Shown here piece after piece: positions 1-8,069 of a DNA stretch of 64,000 nt; within the stretch, counting starts at the first letter, position 1, and every line of letters starts with the position of its first letter. A program made the translations under genes and the position numbers. Under the pieces are notes generated by a model, which saw only the letters and a program-made list of their open reading frames with translations, did no database searches and was not told where the DNA came from. Source of the DNA: Mycobacterium sp. IDR2000157661 (GTDB lineage Bacteria; Actinomycetota; Actinomycetes; Mycobacteriales; Mycobacteriaceae); the NCBI RefSeq assembly GCF_022317005.1, contig NZ_CP081006.1, forward strand, positions 3,162,001 through 3,226,000, given 5' to 3'.

Positions 1-142
1 CCCAGCCCGTCACGGCCAGCACGCCGTTGTTGATCGGGCAGCACACGGGGTCCTTCGACCGGATGTGGTCGTAGTAGGGGTGCGGGTCGGGGACCAGGGA
101 GGGGTCGGTGAAGTAGTCCACCGAGTCGAAATCTGTGGTCAT
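1..142 (-). CDS. cytochrome P450, N-terminal fragment (runs off window)
   Basis: Reading the minus strand from the ATG at 142 gives 47 residues beginning MTTDFDSVDYFTDPSLVPD and continuing with a PHPYYDHIRSKDPV stretch and a GVLAVTGW segment. This is the usual N-terminus of soluble actinobacterial cytochrome P450s: an early 'DP..Y' substrate-access segment, then the first beta strand. The heme-binding cysteine loop lies outside the window, so the assignment rests on the N-terminal pattern only. The gene is divergent from the TetR gene at 340, with a strong palindrome between them. The P450 is therefore probably a target of that regulator. The substrate cannot be inferred. Confidence 0.72.
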   Translation of the reverse strand, partial: MTTDFDSVDYFTDPSLVPDPHPYYDHIRSKDPVCCPINNGVLAVTGW

Positions 143-227
143 GGTGCGCAAACCCTCCAAGTTCGGCGCAGGCGCGCCGGGTGGTGACGAGCAGGCGACG
201 CCGCTCGCGGAATCTGGTGAATCGAAT

Positions 228-249
228 ATGCTGAGCACCTGCTTAGCAT
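228..249. promoter_or_regulatory. palindromic operator between P450 and tetR
   Basis: The arms are ATGCTGAGCA (228-237) and TGCTTAGCAT (240-249), separated by CC. They are reverse complements except at one position. The site lies in the divergent P450/tetR intergenic region, about 85 bp from the P450 ATG and 90 bp from the tetR ATG. This is the size and symmetry of a TetR-family operator, so autoregulation with control of the P450 is the simplest reading (inference). Confidence 0.7.
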
Positions 250-339
250 GGGGCTGAGGTCAGGGTCAAGATCGTGGGACGACCTGCCACTACGATCGGC
301 GTGTCGGAACGCCACATGTCCGGAAAGTGAAGTGATCGC

Positions 340-1008
340 ATGACATCGCGTGCCGGGCAGTCGCGGCGCATCGGAGCGCCGGACGCGAAGAACCGCGGCG
401 TGCTGCTCGACGCCGCCGAGAGGCTGCTGCTGCAGGAGGGCTATGCCGCGGTGACGTCGCGTCGGGTCGCCGAGGTCGCCGGACTCAAACCACAATTGGT
501 GCACTACTACTTCCGCACCATGGAGGACCTGTATCTGGCGGTCTTTCGCCGCATGGCCGACGCGGGCTTCGAGGTGCTGGCCAAAGCGCTGGCCTCTCCG
601 CAGCCGCTGTGGGCGCTGTGGCGGTTCAGCACCCAGCCCGAGGCGACCCGGTTGACCATGGAGTTCATGGGGCTGGCCAACCACCGCAAGGCGCTGCGAG
701 CCGAGATCGTCGCCACGGCCGAGCGTTTCCGGGCCGAACAGAACCGCGCCATCAGCGGCGCGCTCGAGCGCTACGGCTTCGCGACCGGTGATGTGCCGCC
801 CATCGTGTGGACGGTCTTTGCGACCAGTGTGTCGCAGGGGCTGGTGGTGGAACGGGCGCTGGGCATGACCACCGGCCATGCCGAGACCTATGCGTTCTGC
901 GAGAAGTGGATCCGTCGGCTGGAAGGCGAACCACTTCCGGCCGGCGATGGGACTGCGGCGGGCGATCACCAGCTCCGGAGGGAACAGAGCGCACCCTTCG
1001 GTCCCTGA
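340..1008 (+). CDS. TetR/AcrR-family transcriptional regulator
   Basis: This is a 222-residue protein. Residues about 20-65 form the DNA-binding domain: a first helix around NRGVLLDAAERLLL, then the helix-turn-helix in the stretch VTSRRVAEVAGLKPQLVHYY, ending with the characteristic YYFRTMEDLYLAV. The C-terminal part is an all-helical ligand domain without a recognisable specific family. It is divergent from the P450 fragment and close to the CoA-catabolic cluster. The palindrome at 228-249 is its likely operator. Its last 43 bp overlap the 3' end of the convergent secreted-protein gene (966-1424), so the two transcripts overlap tail to tail. The effector is unknown. Confidence 0.9.
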   Translation: MTSRAGQSRRIGAPDAKNRGVLLDAAERLLLQEGYAAVTSRRVAEVAGLKPQLVHYYFRTMEDLYLAVFRRMADAGFEVLAKALASPQPLWALWRFSTQPEATRLTMEFMGLANHRKALRAEIVATAERFRAEQNRAISGALERYGFATGDVPPIVWTVFATSVSQGLVVERALGMTTGHAETYAFCEKWIRRLEGEPLPAGDGTAAGDHQLRREQSAPFGP

Positions 1009-1424
1009 TGCGTCTTGACCACCACGCCGTCGACCGCGAGCACGCAGTGGACGTTGGGATTCTCTTCGCCGGGCCCGCTGGTCGCCGTGACCAACGCCCA
1101 GTCGTCTGGATTGGCCAGCTGCACGTCGAGGTTCCACTGTTGATCGGGGCCGACCTGTGCCTCGACCTTGGGACTGAACTGGTAGGGATTGTGGCTGTAG
1201 GCGGCCCAGTTGGGCGGATCGACGTCGCGGTAGTAGATGTCGACGAAGAACGGCTGCTCGGCGAACACCGTGTACTTGACGTTGTGCAACGGCGCGGGAA
1301 GTGGGGGTTGCGCGGCCACCGGCACCGCCGTCGGCAGCAAGGTCCCGACCACGATCGCCGTTGCCGAGGCGACCGACAGCAACGTCACCGGCCGCGGTCT
1401 CGCACACACCCGCGAAAACTTCAT
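966..1424 (-). CDS. secreted MmpS-like small protein
   Basis: The protein has 152 residues. A signal peptide is evident: basic MKFSRVCARPRP, a hydrophobic core (about residues 13-38) and an AxA-type end at VAAQ. The mature part is about 110 residues and contains a tyrosine-rich region. It ends in a beta-rich segment with NVHCVLAVDGVVV and a second Cys (GALCSLRS), which could form a disulfide. The C-terminal pattern (…V.C.I.VDG.VV) resembles the extracellular domain of MmpS-type proteins and of the protein at 48835-49614. No MmpL partner is nearby. Function is unknown. Confidence 0.75.
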   Translation of the reverse strand: MKFSRVCARPRPVTLLSVASATAIVVGTLLPTAVPVAAQPPLPAPLHNVKYTVFAEQPFFVDIYYRDVDPPNWAAYSHNPYQFSPKVEAQVGPDQQWNLDVQLANPDDWALVTATSGPGEENPNVHCVLAVDGVVVKTHQGPKGALCSLRSW

Positions 1425-1469
1425 TTCCGAATCCTAGAACGATGTTTCCATGCTGGGATCCGATTCGGC

Positions 1470-2615
1470 TCACACCGCCAGGATGGTCGCCGACGCGGTA
1501 CCGGGCGCCCCGTACACCTGCGCGAGCCCGACCTTCGGTGCACCGGGAATCTGACGGTCGCCGGCTTCTCCCCGCAACTGACGGACGAGTTCGTGCACCT
1601 GGCGCAGGCCGGATGCCCCGATCGGCTCACCGTTGGCGATCAGCCCGCCATCGGTGTTGATGGGCATCGACCCGTGGATCTCGGTGGCCCCGTCGGCCAG
1701 CAGCTTCTCCTGCTCTCCGTCGGCGCACAGGCCGGTCTCGGCCATGTGAATGACCTCGGCGCCGGCGTCGGTGTCCTGCAGTTGTGCGACATCGACGTCG
1801 TCGGGTCCGATCCCGGCCGCCTCGTAGGCGGCCTTCGCCGCATACACCGTGGGCGAGGCGTCCTCGTCCAGCGGCGCCGACGTCGCATGCACCTCGTACG
1901 CACCGAAGGTTCTGGTGCGGATCTCGGTGGCCTTGACGTACACCGGTTTGTCGGTGAAGCGGTGGGCGATGTCGCCGCGGCACATCACCACTGCGGCGGC
2001 GCCCTCGTCGGGCGCGCAGAACATGTACTGCGTCAAGGGATAATTGAGCACGGTCGAGTTGAGGATCTCGTCGACCGAAATCTCCTTGCGGCGGAACGCG
2101 TTCGGGTTCAGTGCGCCGTTGCGAAAGTTCTTGTTGGCGACCCTGGCCAGGGTGTCCTGCGAGATACCGTGCTTGTGGATGTAGTGGTTGGCCTTCATCC
2201 CGAAGAACTTGGTGGTGACGAACTGACCGTTCTCGGCGTACCACTGCGGCAGCGCCAGCTTGGCGGGGTCGTCGGTGAAAGCACCGCGCGGGTGTTTGTC
2301 GAGCCCGATCGCGATCCCGATGTCGTACTTGCCCAGCAGGATGGTGTCGGCAGTCTGCTGAATCGCGCTCGCCGAAGTGGCGCAGGCGTTGAACACGTTG
2401 GTGAACGTGATGCCCGTCAGGCCGACGAGCCGGGTCACCGCGTCAGGATTGGACACCTCATAGCTGCCCCCGAAACCGAACTGGATGTCCTTCCACTCGA
2501 CGCCCGCGTCGGTCAGGGCGAACTGGATGGCTTCGGCGCCCATCTCCATGGCGGTCTTGTCGAATCGGCCGAACGGGTGCAGTCCGACGCCGATGATAGC
2601 TACGTCGTTAGTCAT
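1470..2615 (-). CDS. thiolase-fold lipid-transfer protein (Ltp/SCP-x thiolase type)
   Basis: The protein has 381 residues. The start is the ATG at 2615, because the N-terminus MTNDVAIIGVGLHPFGRF is the canonical thiolase-superfamily start; longer in-frame readings run back into the next gene. Visible landmarks are the nucleophile-region segment VFNACATSASAI (about residue 90, Cys in the usual place), the GLDKHPRGAF region, a QLQDTDAGAEVIHMAETGL segment and an NTDGGLIANGEPIGASG loop near the C-terminus. Members of this family work with DUF35/OB-fold proteins as thiolases or as retro-aldolases, for example Ltp2-ChsH2 in steroid side-chain removal. The partner gene lies 14 bp upstream (2630-3052), so a heteromeric complex acting on an acyl-CoA is likely. 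The substrate is not readable. Confidence 0.88.
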   Translation of the reverse strand: MTNDVAIIGVGLHPFGRFDKTAMEMGAEAIQFALTDAGVEWKDIQFGFGGSYEVSNPDAVTRLVGLTGITFTNVFNACATSASAIQQTADTILLGKYDIGIAIGLDKHPRGAFTDDPAKLALPQWYAENGQFVTTKFFGMKANHYIHKHGISQDTLARVANKNFRNGALNPNAFRRKEISVDEILNSTVLNYPLTQYMFCAPDEGAAAVVMCRGDIAHRFTDKPVYVKATEIRTRTFGAYEVHATSAPLDEDASPTVYAAKAAYEAAGIGPDDVDVAQLQDTDAGAEVIHMAETGLCADGEQEKLLADGATEIHGSMPINTDGGLIANGEPIGASGLRQVHELVRQLRGEAGDRQIPGAPKVGLAQVYGAPGTASATILAV

Positions 2616-2629
2616 GGATAGCGCCTCCC

Positions 2630-3052
2630 TCAGACCGGCTTGAACGCGAAGGTGACGACCTCGTTGCCCTCGTCGTCGGTGGTGAACGGAATCATCGTCA
2701 ACTCGACTTCCTGGCCGAACTGCAACCTGGCGGGGTCGTTCTCGGTGAGCCGGCCCTCCACGCGAATGACTTCCTCGAGCTGGACGAGTCCGACGCCGAA
2801 CGGGACGAAGTCCTTGCCCGTCGGGCCCTTGTAGGGAGCGCCGGGCGGAAAGCCCTGCGTCGTCCAGGCGACCAGCGTGCCGCGCCGCGGCAAGTTGACG
2901 TCCGACATCTCGGCGGCACTGCATCGGGGGCACCGCTGCTGCACCGGGAAGACGGTCGCCCCGCAGGCGCCACACCGGCTGCCGATCAGCTGGGGATTCT
3001 CATCCGGCCAGGTGGAGATTTCGGGCGCGAGCGCGATCTGCTGAGTCGACAC
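2630..3052 (-). CDS. DUF35 OB-fold protein with rubredoxin-like zinc ribbon
   Basis: The protein has 140 residues and a GTG start at 3052. A zinc ribbon sits at residues about 27-45: C-GA-C then C-PR-C, four cysteines in CxxC-x13-CxxC spacing. It is followed by the OB-fold core (GTLVAWTTQGFPPG…, then FVPFGVGLVQLEE). These proteins are small subunits that pair with thiolase-like Ltp proteins and acyl-CoA-binding enzymes. It is the first gene of a two-gene operon with the thiolase. The divergent SnoaL-like gene starts 85 bp away, with a two-sided GAGAA-motif promoter region between (3069-3105). Confidence 0.88.
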   Translation of the reverse strand: MSTQQIALAPEISTWPDENPQLIGSRCGACGATVFPVQQRCPRCSAAEMSDVNLPRRGTLVAWTTQGFPPGAPYKGPTGKDFVPFGVGLVQLEEVIRVEGRLTENDPARLQFGQEVELTMIPFTTDDEGNEVVTFAFKPV

Positions 3053-3068
3053 GCCGCTGACAATAATC

Positions 3069-3105
3069 GGAAATGGCGTTCTCGTCTAGAGAGAACCCCT
3101 TTCGT
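3069..3105. promoter_or_regulatory. divergent GAGAA-motif pair (site 1)
   Basis: GTTCTC (3078-3083) and GAGAAC (3091-3096) form an inverted pair with a 7-bp centre. Read outward, each half is part of a longer motif: GAGAACGCCATTTCC toward the DUF35 gene and GAGAACCCCTTTCGT toward the SnoaL-like gene. Related motifs recur at 5181-5217, 6842-6856 and 9625-9653. The distance to the two start codons (26 and 41 bp) would also fit divergent -10 regions. Confidence 0.55.
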
Positions 3106-3136
3106 AAACCGGGCCGAAACGCGTTAGTCTTCGGCT

Positions 3137-3556
3137 GTGGATGCCGACAAGGCGCAGATCACCGAGGTGCTGATCCGTTACGCGACCGGAATCGACTTCA
3201 AGGACTGGGCGCTGTTTCGCACGTGCTGGGCCGACGAGGTGGACATCGACTACGGCGACCTCGGGCGCTACACCGATCCCGACGAGTTCACCGCCTTGAT
3301 GGAACAGATCCACGGCGGCATGGGGCAGACATATCACCGCATCGCCAACCCCGCCGTCGCCGTCGACGGCGACCGGGCGACGGCGCGCTCCTACGTCCAC
3401 GCGGTGCTGCAGGCCGTGCCCGACGACACCAACAGCTGGATCGACGCGCTCGGCCACTATGACGACGAGCTCGTCCGCACCGCTGAGGGCTGGCGAATCA
3501 ACAAACGCACCACCAACATCGCGCGGGTGATGAGCGCCGGGAGCGCGGCGACTTGA
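3137..3556 (+). CDS. SnoaL/NTF2-like protein
   Basis: The protein has 139 residues and a GTG start at 3137. The sequence has the SnoaL_4-type pattern: an N-terminal helix pair (ITEVLIRYATGIDFKDWALF), then CWADEVDIDYG, an HRIANPAVAVDGDRATARSYVHAVL strand pair, and a terminal GWRINKRTTNIA strand. NTF2-fold proteins of this size act as small isomerases, dehydratases or cyclases on CoA thioesters or steroid-like rings. Its TGA overlaps the TTG start of the following SDR by 4 bp, so the two are translationally coupled. Substrate unknown. Confidence 0.85.
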   Translation: MDADKAQITEVLIRYATGIDFKDWALFRTCWADEVDIDYGDLGRYTDPDEFTALMEQIHGGMGQTYHRIANPAVAVDGDRATARSYVHAVLQAVPDDTNSWIDALGHYDDELVRTAEGWRINKRTTNIARVMSAGSAAT

Positions 3557-4365
3557 CCGACGCGGAATTCGCCACGAGGTACGGCCGCTGGGCGGTGATC
3601 GCCGGCGCGTCGGAAGGCATCGGCGCCGCGCTGGCCGACCAACTCGCGGCACGGGGACTCGATCTGGTGCTGATCGCGCGCAACAGACCGCTGCTCGAGG
3701 AGGTCGCCGGCCAAGCTCGCGATCGGCACGGTGTGCAGGTGCGTGTGGTCGTGCAGGATCTCACCGCCGACGACATGCTCACCGAAATCGACGGGTGCAC
3801 TGATGATCTCGACGTGGGTCTGGTCATCTACAACGCGGGGGCCTCGGACCGCACGGCGACGTTCCTGGACAACGAGATCGAGTATTCACTCAAGCAGGTG
3901 GCGTTGGACTGCATTGGGCCGATGGCGCTGGCCCGCCATTTCGGGCCGGCCATGTGTGAGCGAGGCCGGGGCGGGATCGTGATCGTGGTTTCTCTGGCGT
4001 GTCTGGCGGGTTCGGCGACCCTGGCGGTCTACTCGGCGGTCAAGGCCTTCCAGCACACATTCGCCGAGGGCCTGTGGGCCGAGTTGCGCCCGCACGGTGT
4101 CGACGTCTGCTGTACGCCGCTGGGCATGACTTTCACCCCGGCACTGCAGCGGATGGGTGTGGAGTACGACCCGCAGACCCAGATGCGTTCGGAGGATGTG
4201 GCCGCCGAGATCGTCGACAACATCGGCAACGGACCGACTTTCGTAGTGGGGGCGAACAACCGCACGATGGCGCAACAGGTCTGGACTGTCGACAGGCGCA
4301 CCCTGGTCGAGATGATCAGTGCGGCGGCCACGGATTTCGCGGCGAAGCGAGGACGTGGCGGCTAG
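3553..4365 (+). CDS. short-chain dehydrogenase/reductase
   Basis: The protein has 270 residues and a TTG start chosen for its 4-bp overlap with the upstream stop codon. The Rossmann glycine motif is GASEGIG (about residues 17-23) and the cofactor strand carries LVLIARN with a basic residue, suggesting NADP(H). NAG is present (YNAGASD, about residue 95). The catalytic YxxxK is in AVYSAVKAF (about residues 158-162). The catalytic serine region reads IVVSLACLAGSATLA. It belongs with the acyl-CoA cluster, probably oxidising or reducing a hydroxy/keto intermediate. It ends just before a palindromic repeat shared with the convergent enoyl-CoA hydratase gene. Confidence 0.9.
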   Translation: MTDAEFATRYGRWAVIAGASEGIGAALADQLAARGLDLVLIARNRPLLEEVAGQARDRHGVQVRVVVQDLTADDMLTEIDGCTDDLDVGLVIYNAGASDRTATFLDNEIEYSLKQVALDCIGPMALARHFGPAMCERGRGGIVIVVSLACLAGSATLAVYSAVKAFQHTFAEGLWAELRPHGVDVCCTPLGMTFTPALQRMGVEYDPQTQMRSEDVAAEIVDNIGNGPTFVVGANNRTMAQQVWTVDRRTLVEMISAAATDFAAKRGRGG

Positions 4366-4429
4366 CCGCGAGCGTGCGCAGAATGCCGAAATTCCGCGGC
4401 GTGTCCTGTGCAGACACGCACGCTCGCGG
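4366..4429. repeat. palindromic repeat element / bidirectional terminator, type A
   Basis: Outer arms CCGCGAGCGTGCG (4366-4378) and CGCACGCTCGCGG (4417-4429) are perfect 13-bp reverse complements. An inner stem GTGTC/GACAC sits around 4401-4415. It fills the 83-bp gap between two convergent genes, where a strong stem could end transcription from both sides. Its size and stem-in-stem layout resemble dispersed REP-like elements of rapid-growing mycobacteria (from memory, not checked). Confidence 0.7.
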
Positions 4430-4448
4430 AGAAGTGGTGAGCGTCCTA

Positions 4449-5162
4449 CTAGCTGCGCTTCATCGCCTTGTCTGCGGCGGCCCAGTGCTCGTCGGACACC
4501 CACAGGCGAGCGAACGCCATGACGGCCTCCTCGGTGTCCACGCCCTGCATCACGCGCTTGATCTCGCCGGCCGCGCGGTGGGCGAGCTTACGGGCGACGG
4601 CCCGCCACTCGTCGTCGAAGGAGGCCCGCGGCAGGACGCGGTCGACCAGGCCGTAGCGCTCAGCCTCGGCGGCTTCGAGGATGGTTCCGGTACCGGCCAG
4701 CAGCAGCGCCTTGCTGTAGCCGACGAGGTCCACGAGCCGCTCGGCGCCGCCCCAGGCCGGCATGATCTCCAGCGCCACCTGGTTGAAGCCGATCCTGATG
4801 TCGGCGGCGGCCAATCGGATGTCGGCGGCCACCGCGAACTCGGCGCCGCCGCCGAGCGCATGGCCGTTGAGCACCGCGATGGTGACCGCGGGGAAGTCCG
4901 CGATGCGGTCGCAGACGCCGCGCATCCGCCGTGCCATGGCGGCGGCGTCCTCCTCGGTGCGCAAAGCGGCGAGTTGTTTGAGGTCGCCGCCGGAGACGAA
5001 CGCTTTGTCGCCGGCGCCCTTGACGACCAGCGCCGTGGCCCCCACCGCTTTGTCGAGCGCCTCGTGCAACTGCTCCATGGTTTCCGGCGCGATGGCGTTG
5101 CGTGCCTGGGGGCGGTCGATGGTGATGACCGCCAAGCCGTGGTCGAACTCGAGGTCCACCAT
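4449..5162 (-). CDS. enoyl-CoA hydratase/isomerase (crotonase family)
   Basis: The protein has 237 residues. The start is the ATG at 5162, because a GGAGA ribosome-binding site lies 8 bp upstream and the product begins MVDLEFDHGLAVITIDRP, the normal crotonase start; the open frame continues to 5213 without such support. Oxyanion-hole segments are KAFVSGGDL (about residue 55) and LNGHALGGGAEFAVAADIRLA (about 90-110). The second catalytic region is VALEIMPAWGGAERL. At 237 residues it is slightly short for a crotonase but complete. It is divergent from the FadD gene at 5256, with motif site 2 between. Confidence 0.9.
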   Translation of the reverse strand: MVDLEFDHGLAVITIDRPQARNAIAPETMEQLHEALDKAVGATALVVKGAGDKAFVSGGDLKQLAALRTEEDAAAMARRMRGVCDRIADFPAVTIAVLNGHALGGGAEFAVAADIRLAAADIRIGFNQVALEIMPAWGGAERLVDLVGYSKALLLAGTGTILEAAEAERYGLVDRVLPRASFDDEWRAVARKLAHRAAGEIKRVMQGVDTEEAVMAFARLWVSDEHWAAADKAMKRS

Positions 5163-5180
5163 CAGACATTCTCCGTTTAC

Positions 5181-5217
5181 GATATTGGCATTCTCAAATC
5201 CAGAGAATAGCATCGCG
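5181..5217. promoter_or_regulatory. divergent GAGAA-motif pair (site 2)
   Basis: ATTCTC (5190-5195) and GAGAAT (5203-5208) form an inverted pair with a 7-bp centre, the same geometry as site 1. Read outward they extend to GAGAATGCCAATATC toward echA and GAGAATAGCATCGCG toward fadD. The site lies 28 bp from the echA ATG and 48 bp from the fadD ATG. Confidence 0.6.
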
Positions 5218-5255
5218 TCGGAGTCGGAGGTTGCGGGCGAACCAGTGGGGAGTGC

Positions 5256-6809
5256 ATGCGGAACATCCCTGTCGAGCTAGCCAGACGCTACGAGGAGAAG
5301 GGGTGGTGGACACCCGACACCCTCGGTGAGTTGCTCGCGCGGCACCTGGCGGCCAACCCCGACGCCGGCTTCTGGGTGCACTCCGATGTCAGGCCGTACA
5401 CCGGAACCTTCGCCGACGTCGAACAGCGGGCACGGCGGCTCGCCGCGGGCCTGCATCGCCGTGGTGTCGGGCCCGGTGATGTGGTGGCCCTGCAGCTGCC
5501 GAACTGGATGGAAGCCGCGGTGGCGTTCTGGGCCTCGGCCTTCCTCGGCGCTGTCGTCGTGCCGATCGTGCACTTCTATGGCCGTAAGGAGCTGGCCCAT
5601 ATCCTGTCGACATCGCGGCCCAAGGCGTTCATCACCGCAGAAGAGTTCGGCCGCATGCGCTTTGAACCCGACCTCGCCGCGGAGGTGCCGGTCGTCGCCC
5701 TGGTCGGCACCTCCGGCTTCGACGAGCTCTTCGACGAGGAACCGATGGTGGGCACGTTGCCCGCCGACCCGGCCGGTCCCGCGCTGATCGCGTTCACTTC
5801 GGGCACCACGAGCAACCCCAAAGGCGTTGTGCACAGCCATCAGACGCTGGGTTTCGAGACGCGTCAGCTGCTGGAGAACTACCCGAAGGACCGTGGTCGA
5901 CAGTTGACCGCGACGCCGGTCGGCCATTTCATCGGCATGCTCGGCGCCTTCCTCATCCCCGTGCTCGAAGGTGCCCCGATCGACCTGTGCGACGTGTGGG
6001 ATCCGGGCAACGTGCTCAAACTCATGGATTCGCAAGGCATGTCGATCGGCGGCGGGCCACCGTTTTTTGTCACCAGCCTGCTCGACCACCCGGACTGCAC
6101 CGACGCCCATCGAGGACGGTTCACCACTGTGGGTCTCGGCGGATCCACCGTGCCTGCCGCGGTCACGCGTCGGCTCGCCGACATGGGCATGTTCGTGTTC
6201 CGGTCCTACGGCAGCACCGAGCATCCCTCGATCACCGGATCGCGTCCGACGGCGCCGGAGGACAAGCGCCTCTACACCGACGGCGACCCGCGGCCGGGCG
6301 TGGAGATCAAGCTCACCGAGGACGGCGAAATCCTCTCGCGTGGGCCGGATCTGTGTCTCGGCTACACCGACGACGAGTTGACCCGGCGCGCGTTCGACGA
6401 GGAGGGCTGGTACCACACCGGGGATATCGGCGTCCTCGACGAGGACGGCTACCTCACCATCACCGACCGCAAGGCCGACGTGATCATCCGTGGCGGCGAG
6501 AACATCTCGGCGCTGGAAGTCGAAGAGGTGCTGCTGAGCATGCCGAGCGTCGCCGAGGCCGTCGTGGTCGCTGCACCGGACGTCCGCCTAGGGGAGCGGA
6601 CGGCCGCGGTGCTGCGCATCCGCGACGGTCACGCTATGCCGACCCTCGACGACGTGCGCGCGCACTTCCGGCACGCGGGCGTCGCGGTGCAGAAATGGCC
6701 CGAGGAACTGCACCGGGTCCCCGAGGGACAGGACTACCCGCGCACCGCGAGCGGCAAGGTACAGAAGTTCCGGGTGCGCGAAATCGTGCGCCAGCACGCC
6801 GCGTCGTAG
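5256..6809 (+). CDS. class I acyl-CoA ligase (FadD / cyclohexanecarboxylate-CoA ligase-like)
   Basis: The protein has 517 residues. The ATG at 5256 follows a GGGGAG ribosome-binding site. It is an adenylate-forming enzyme: A3 motif IAFTSGTTSNPKGVVHSH (about residues 177-195), A5-type YGSTEHPS (about 320), A7 YHTGDIGVLDEDGYL (about 385), hinge DRKADVIIRGGENIS and terminal catalytic lysine in TASGKVQKFRVRE (about 500). It would activate a carboxylic acid with ATP and CoA to start beta-oxidation-like degradation. The unusual STEHPS in place of STE/LTE-T is typical of the AliA/cyclohexanecarboxylate-CoA-ligase group (from memory). Substrate not determinable. Confidence 0.9.
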   Translation: MRNIPVELARRYEEKGWWTPDTLGELLARHLAANPDAGFWVHSDVRPYTGTFADVEQRARRLAAGLHRRGVGPGDVVALQLPNWMEAAVAFWASAFLGAVVVPIVHFYGRKELAHILSTSRPKAFITAEEFGRMRFEPDLAAEVPVVALVGTSGFDELFDEEPMVGTLPADPAGPALIAFTSGTTSNPKGVVHSHQTLGFETRQLLENYPKDRGRQLTATPVGHFIGMLGAFLIPVLEGAPIDLCDVWDPGNVLKLMDSQGMSIGGGPPFFVTSLLDHPDCTDAHRGRFTTVGLGGSTVPAAVTRRLADMGMFVFRSYGSTEHPSITGSRPTAPEDKRLYTDGDPRPGVEIKLTEDGEILSRGPDLCLGYTDDELTRRAFDEEGWYHTGDIGVLDEDGYLTITDRKADVIIRGGENISALEVEEVLLSMPSVAEAVVVAAPDVRLGERTAAVLRIRDGHAMPTLDDVRAHFRHAGVAVQKWPEELHRVPEGQDYPRTASGKVQKFRVREIVRQHAAS

Positions 6810-6841
6810 GGGCGGAGGGACGTTGCCATCCGGGCACCTGT

Positions 6842-6856
6842 GAGAATAGGATTCTC
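6842..6856. promoter_or_regulatory. perfect GAGAAT-AGG-ATTCTC palindrome (site 3)
   Basis: This is a 15-bp perfect inverted repeat with arms GAGAAT and ATTCTC around AGG, 22 bp upstream of the amidohydrolase ATG. It is the fully symmetric form of the motif found as half-degenerate copies at sites 1, 2 and 4. Either a repressor operator over the promoter or a -10 region embedded in an operator would fit. Confidence 0.65.
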
Positions 6857-6878
6857 CCAAGAGGAAAAGGAGTGTTCC

Positions 6879-8069
6879 ATGGGGCAACTTTCACATCGGG
6901 TCAATATCCCGTTTCCGCTGTTCGATGCGGACAACCATCTCTATGAACCGCCAGAGGCGATGACCAAGTACCTCCCCAAGGAGTATCAGGACGTCGTCCA
7001 GTACGTCGAGGTCAACGGCCGCACCAAGATCGCCATCAAGGGGCAGATCAGCAATTACATCCCGAACCCCACGTTCTCCCACGTGGCCAAGCCGGGCGCC
7101 TGGGAGGAGTACTTCAAGTTCGGCAACCCCGACGGCAAGAGCAAGCGCGAGCTGTTCGGTGAGCCGATGCGGTCCATTCCCGCGTTCTTCGAGCCCGCGC
7201 CGCGTCTGGAGCTCATGGATCAGCTGGGAGTAGACCGCTCGCTGATGTTCCCGACCCTGGCCAGCCTCATCGAGGAGCGGCTGCGCGACGATCCGGTCGC
7301 CATCCACGTCATCATCCACTCGCTGAACCAGTGGCTCGACGAGGTCTGGAGCTTCAACTATCAGAACCGGATCTTCACCACGCCGGTCATCACGCTGCCT
7401 ATTGTCGACAACGCGATCGAGGAGCTGGATTGGGCCGTCAAGCGCGGCGCCCGCGCGATCCTGGTCCGCCCCGCGCCGGTGCCCGGATTCCGCGGCCCGC
7501 GCTCGTTCGCCCTGCCGGAGTTCGACCCGTTCTGGGAGAAGTGCGTCGAGTACGACGTGTTCGTCGGCATGCATTCCTCCGACAGCGGCTACTCGCGCTA
7601 CACGTCCGAGTGGGACGGCGTCGCCCAGGAGATGCTGCCGTTCCAGACCAACGCGATGTCGATTCTCAACGAGTGGCGCCCGATCCAGGATGCGGTGGCC
7701 TCCTGGGTCATCCACGGTGCGCTGTTCCGGCACCCGAAGCTGAAGGTTGGCATCGTCGAGGCAGGTTCTAAGTGGATGTTCCCGTTGCTGGACTCGATGG
7801 CCGAGGTCTACAAGAAGGCGCCCGAGGCGTTCCCGGGCAATCCGATGGAGGAGATCAAGAACCGGATCTTCGTCAGCCCGTTCTACGAGGAGGGCATCGA
7901 CGACCTGATCAACCTGATCGGGGTGGAGCAGGTCCTCTACGGGTCGGACTGGCCCCATCCCGAGGGGCTTGCCGAGCCGACCCACTACGTCACGGCGCTC
8001 GAGCACCTTTCCGTCGAGGATCAGGCGAAGATCATGGGTGGCAACCTGGGTCGCCTCGTAACGGTGTGA
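6879..8069 (+). CDS. amidohydrolase_2 family metal-dependent hydrolase/decarboxylase
   Basis: The protein has 396 residues. The ATG at 6879 is preceded by AGGAAAAGGAG; the open frame begins earlier at 6840, but that would place the start inside the motif-3 palindrome. TIM-barrel landmarks are the first metal motif FDADNHLYE (D-x-H type, about residues 16-22), a mid-protein GMHSSDSGYSRY with His on a core strand (about 234), and the C-terminal YGSDWPHPEG with the metal Asp (about 345). Proteins of this family hydrolyse or decarboxylate ring-derived CoA or acid intermediates. It is co-transcribed with the following ligase (4-bp overlap), which suggests that the two act on successive intermediates. 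Confidence 0.88.
   Translation: MGQLSHRVNIPFPLFDADNHLYEPPEAMTKYLPKEYQDVVQYVEVNGRTKIAIKGQISNYIPNPTFSHVAKPGAWEEYFKFGNPDGKSKRELFGEPMRSIPAFFEPAPRLELMDQLGVDRSLMFPTLASLIEERLRDDPVAIHVIIHSLNQWLDEVWSFNYQNRIFTTPVITLPIVDNAIEELDWAVKRGARAILVRPAPVPGFRGPRSFALPEFDPFWEKCVEYDVFVGMHSSDSGYSRYTSEWDGVAQEMLPFQTNAMSILNEWRPIQDAVASWVIHGALFRHPKLKVGIVEAGSKWMFPLLDSMAEVYKKAPEAFPGNPMEEIKNRIFVSPFYEEGIDDLINLIGVEQVLYGSDWPHPEGLAEPTHYVTALEHLSVEDQAKIMGGNLGRLVTV

Noticed and set aside
807..2621. Long plus-strand open frame across the secreted-protein and thiolase genes
   Set aside because: It is the antisense shadow of two well-supported genes. The composition is Val/Gly/Arg-rich without motifs.
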